In this document: in pieces, positions 62,138 to 64,000 of the stretch
Layout: each line of letters starts with the position of its first letter
Position numbering within the stretch: position 1 is the first letter of the stretch
Assembly: GCA_031363945.1 (NCBI GenBank)
Contig: JANLVJ010000056.1
Span: 1-64,000 of the forward strand
Reading direction: 5' to 3'
Length of the DNA stretch: 64,000 nt
Source of the DNA: JANLVJ01 sp031363945
GTDB taxonomy: Bacteria > Bacteroidota > Bacteroidia > Sphingobacteriales > Sphingobacteriaceae
The notes under the pieces: model-generated
What the model was told of the DNA's origin: nothing
Seen by the model: the letters and a program-made list of their open reading frames with translations, nothing else
The model's database searches: none
Position numbers and translations under genes: made by a program

Positions 62138-63411
62138 ATAGACTAATTACGGCTTCTGCCATACTGTTAATGGTGATTTTTGCTGCCTGCAAGAAAGAAA
62201 AGACTACTGAGCAAGCTACCATTATCCAGCTTATTACGGCAAAAACCAGTATTAGTAAGACAGAGCCTTTATCGCTGACTCTCCCAGCCTCAGTGCCTAA
62301 AGGTGCAATTGTTAAGTGGAAATTGATTCCTTCAGACAGTACCACCCTGACAGATAGCGTCTATAAGGTAACGATATCAGCCAAAAAACCGGGTCAGTAT
62401 CTCGTAATTGCTATATTAAACGGTGATTCACTTCATAAATATGAAAAAGTAATAACTGTCACCGACGTTGCCTATCAGCCTGGACAGCAACGTCTGAAGG
62501 CTATTACTCTCGTTAGAACTGGGCAGACATATTTAAGTCTCAATGCTGCTGTAAATGCGGCAATCACAAATGACAGTATCGAAATTCCGGCAGGGTTATA
62601 CACGAATGATTTTGTGAATATCAATAAATCACTCACGATTGTAGGAATTGGTGGTATGGCACATTTTATTGCCACAATCGCCCCTCCAAATGGGAAAGCA
62701 ATTTTTCTGGCTAATGCAGATATAAAACTTGATCATATAGAAATGAGCGGTTCTGCAGTAGCTGATATGAATGGGGCAGGTATAAAACAAGAAACGGGGA
62801 ATCTTACCCTTACTTACTGCTATTTTCATGATAACCAGGATGGTGTTCTGACCAATGCCGTGACAACAGGCATCACGGTAACGAATTGTGAATTCGCCCA
62901 TAATGGTGCTGGAGACGGATATTCACACAATATTTATATTGGTGCAACCGCTCAGGCCGTAATCAGGAGCAGTTATTTTCATGATGCAGTTGTGGGCCAT
63001 GAAATAAAATGCAGGGCATTGAATTCGCTTATTGAAATGTGCCGTATTCAGAATGGATCGGGTTCAGCAAGCTACTGTATCGACCTGCCTCAGGGTGGAG
63101 CGGCCATCGTCAGACAAAACTTTATTGAAAAAGGCCAGAATGCACAAAACCCTACTGTCATTCATTACGGGGGTGAAGCAGTCAACCAGGGATCTTCATT
63201 GCAGGTAAGCAGCAATACGGTATTGGTTTTGAAAGCCGGGGATACCTTTGTAAATAACCAGATGGCTGACGGTACAACTGCTCTTTTATCAAATAATTCA
63301 GTTTTTGGCCTTACAGATAACCTTATGCTTGCAGGCATGGGCTCTGTTTTGGGTACGGTACATCTGGGCACACAACCAGCTGTTGACCGCTCTTCCTTAT
63401 TTCATCTATAG
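62128..63411 (+). CDS. Right-handed beta-helix lipoprotein
   Basis: About 427 residues from the ATG at 62128; the ATG at 62107 lies in a 21-bp duplication and would lengthen the leader. A signal peptide ends in a lipobox (FAAC, Cys20 from 62128). After a beta-rich N-terminal domain, the part from about residue 130 is a parallel beta-helix with ladder repeats (IKLDHIEMSGSAVADMNGAGI, LTLTYCYFHDNQDGVL, ITVTNCEFAHNGAGDGYSHNIYIG, AVIRSSYFHDAVVGHEIKCRA), as in pectate-lyase-like and DUF1565 proteins. No clear catalytic residues are seen, so carbohydrate binding or cleavage at the surface is only a guess. Confidence 0.85.
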   Translation: MSLHRLITASAILLMVIFAACKKEKTTEQATIIQLITAKTSISKTEPLSLTLPASVPKGAIVKWKLIPSDSTTLTDSVYKVTISAKKPGQYLVIAILNGDSLHKYEKVITVTDVAYQPGQQRLKAITLVRTGQTYLSLNAAVNAAITNDSIEIPAGLYTNDFVNINKSLTIVGIGGMAHFIATIAPPNGKAIFLANADIKLDHIEMSGSAVADMNGAGIKQETGNLTLTYCYFHDNQDGVLTNAVTTGITVTNCEFAHNGAGDGYSHNIYIGATAQAVIRSSYFHDAVVGHEIKCRALNSLIEMCRIQNGSGSASYCIDLPQGGAAIVRQNFIEKGQNAQNPTVIHYGGEAVNQGSSLQVSSNTVLVLKAGDTFVNNQMADGTTALLSNNSVFGLTDNLMLAGMGSVLGTVHLGTQPAVDRSSLFHL

Positions 63412-63435
63412 GTTAGACTTGGATCAAGCTTGTTG

Positions 63436-63479
63436 ACAATTGCCAGCTAGGTTTCGCAAACAAACCAGCTTATAATTGT
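63436..63479 (+). terminator. Hairpin after the beta-helix gene
   Basis: ACAATT, AGCT and GGTTT on the left pair with AAACC, AGCT and AATTGT on the right, with a 3-base internal loop and one bulge, 25 bases after the stop. A T-tract is missing. Confidence 0.4.
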
Positions 63480-63517
63480 AGGCCAGAATGGCCGGCTGAG
63501 TTCTGCTTTAAGGCTAG

Positions 63518-64000
63518 CGGATTGGTTTATTTTCAGCCCTGGATCGCCCAAAATCTGCACTAATTGAGGTTGCAAAATTGCAACTATATGCCCAGACCCA
63601 TCATGATATTAGAGCTGAAGTCATGGCTGATATGTATGTCTTGAATTTTCAGAAAGCGGTAGAGGCAGAACCACTTAATGCCATAATCAGCAAATTACAA
63701 AGCCGGATTCTTGTTTCAGCTTACCCTGTAAAGCAAATTCTGCAGTCTATTCTTGCAGGTATGTACTGGCAGTATTACCAGCAGAACCGCAGTAAATTTT
63801 GGAATCGTAGCAGGCTTGAGAAGCCATCTTCAGGCTTCATTACCAGGGATCTACAAATAATAGTAAGCAAAACGACAAGCTTATATGAAACTTCCCTAGT
63901 TCCTGCAATGCGGGAACAAGAAACACCACTCAGTTTTAAGAAGAATTTGAGAATGGTACTCATAAAACTTGTTTATCTATTGTCAGGCAATTAATGCTCA
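63518..64000 (+). pseudogene. Decayed alpha-2-macroglobulin family gene, N-terminal part
   Basis: After a stop at 63515-63517 the frame reads LDRPKSALIEVAKLQLYAQ, then SAYPVKQILQSILAGMYWQYYQQNRSKFWNRS. This matches the helical N-terminal region of the 1900-2000-residue alpha-2-macroglobulin family proteins of Bacteroidota, which trap proteases in the periplasm. A TTG at 63578 is the only start in the stretch, and no signal peptide precedes it. Near 63945 family likeness passes to another frame (ENGTHKTCL), while the first frame ends at TAA 63992. Truncated 5' end plus frameshift mark it as a pseudogene. It runs off the window. Confidence 0.7.

Overview
The window looks like chromosomal DNA of a Bacteroidota bacterium, probably of the Sphingobacteriia/Sphingobacteriales type. 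The evidence is a SusC-type receptor remnant, PorV of the type IX secretion system (T9SS) beside a cargo-like protein with a T9SS tail, a BatA-domain locus, a LigD with phosphoesterase-ligase-polymerase order, many small outer-membrane barrels and lipoproteins, AT-rich spacers, and almost no Shine-Dalgarno sites. I saw no rRNA, tRNA, CRISPR array, integrase or intact insertion sequence. Taxonomy below class is inference.

Left part (1-17 kb). A decayed SusC gene is followed by a three-PAS histidine kinase and a broken response regulator. Next comes a leftward, tightly packed cluster (9683 to 3545): a small barrel protein, a lipoprotein, a large T9SS cargo gene split by one in-frame TAA, a PKD lipoprotein and PorV. 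Then follow a YbiT-like ABC-F ATPase with an eroded second P-loop, an OmpA-family lipoprotein, a secreted helical protein and a two-gene ABC-2 exporter. The exporter is closed off by a 25-bp perfect hairpin facing a small barrel gene.

Middle part (17-41 kb). This is housekeeping and stress related: two CsbD-like genes flank clpS and an S41 protease. There is also an orphan LytTR regulator, a cytoplasmic alpha-amylase, a BamA/TamA-like barrel, a second (Uup-like) ABC-F ATPase that has grown over a barrel-gene relic, a collagen-like lipoprotein and aconitase with an unusual insertion. After it come an isochorismatase-fold protein, a VOC protein, a YncE-like propeller, a zinc alcohol dehydrogenase, a thioesterase, a DinB-like protein, LigD with a repeat-bearing linker, a receiver protein, a glycosylasparaginase, an OsmC protein and an SPFH protein.

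Right part (41-64 kb). AddA and AddB (double-strand-break resection) form a tight pair. Two tandem secreted amidohydrolases follow. Then comes the most systematic locus of the window: a divergent DUF4159 gene and a rightward, overlapping run MoxR - DUF58 - BatA-domain - large membrane protein - GATase-like membrane protein - TldD - TldE. This joins a MoxR/von Willebrand-type complex to a TldD/TldE metalloprotease with its own export-like N-terminus. The window ends with a beta-helix lipoprotein whose start region is duplicated, and a decayed alpha-2-macroglobulin gene.

At least four genes show decay (SusC, response regulator, barrel relic, alpha-2-macroglobulin) and a fifth, the T9SS cargo gene, carries a nonsense codon. 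This suggests ongoing loss of surface functions, although sequencing errors cannot be excluded from the sequence alone.
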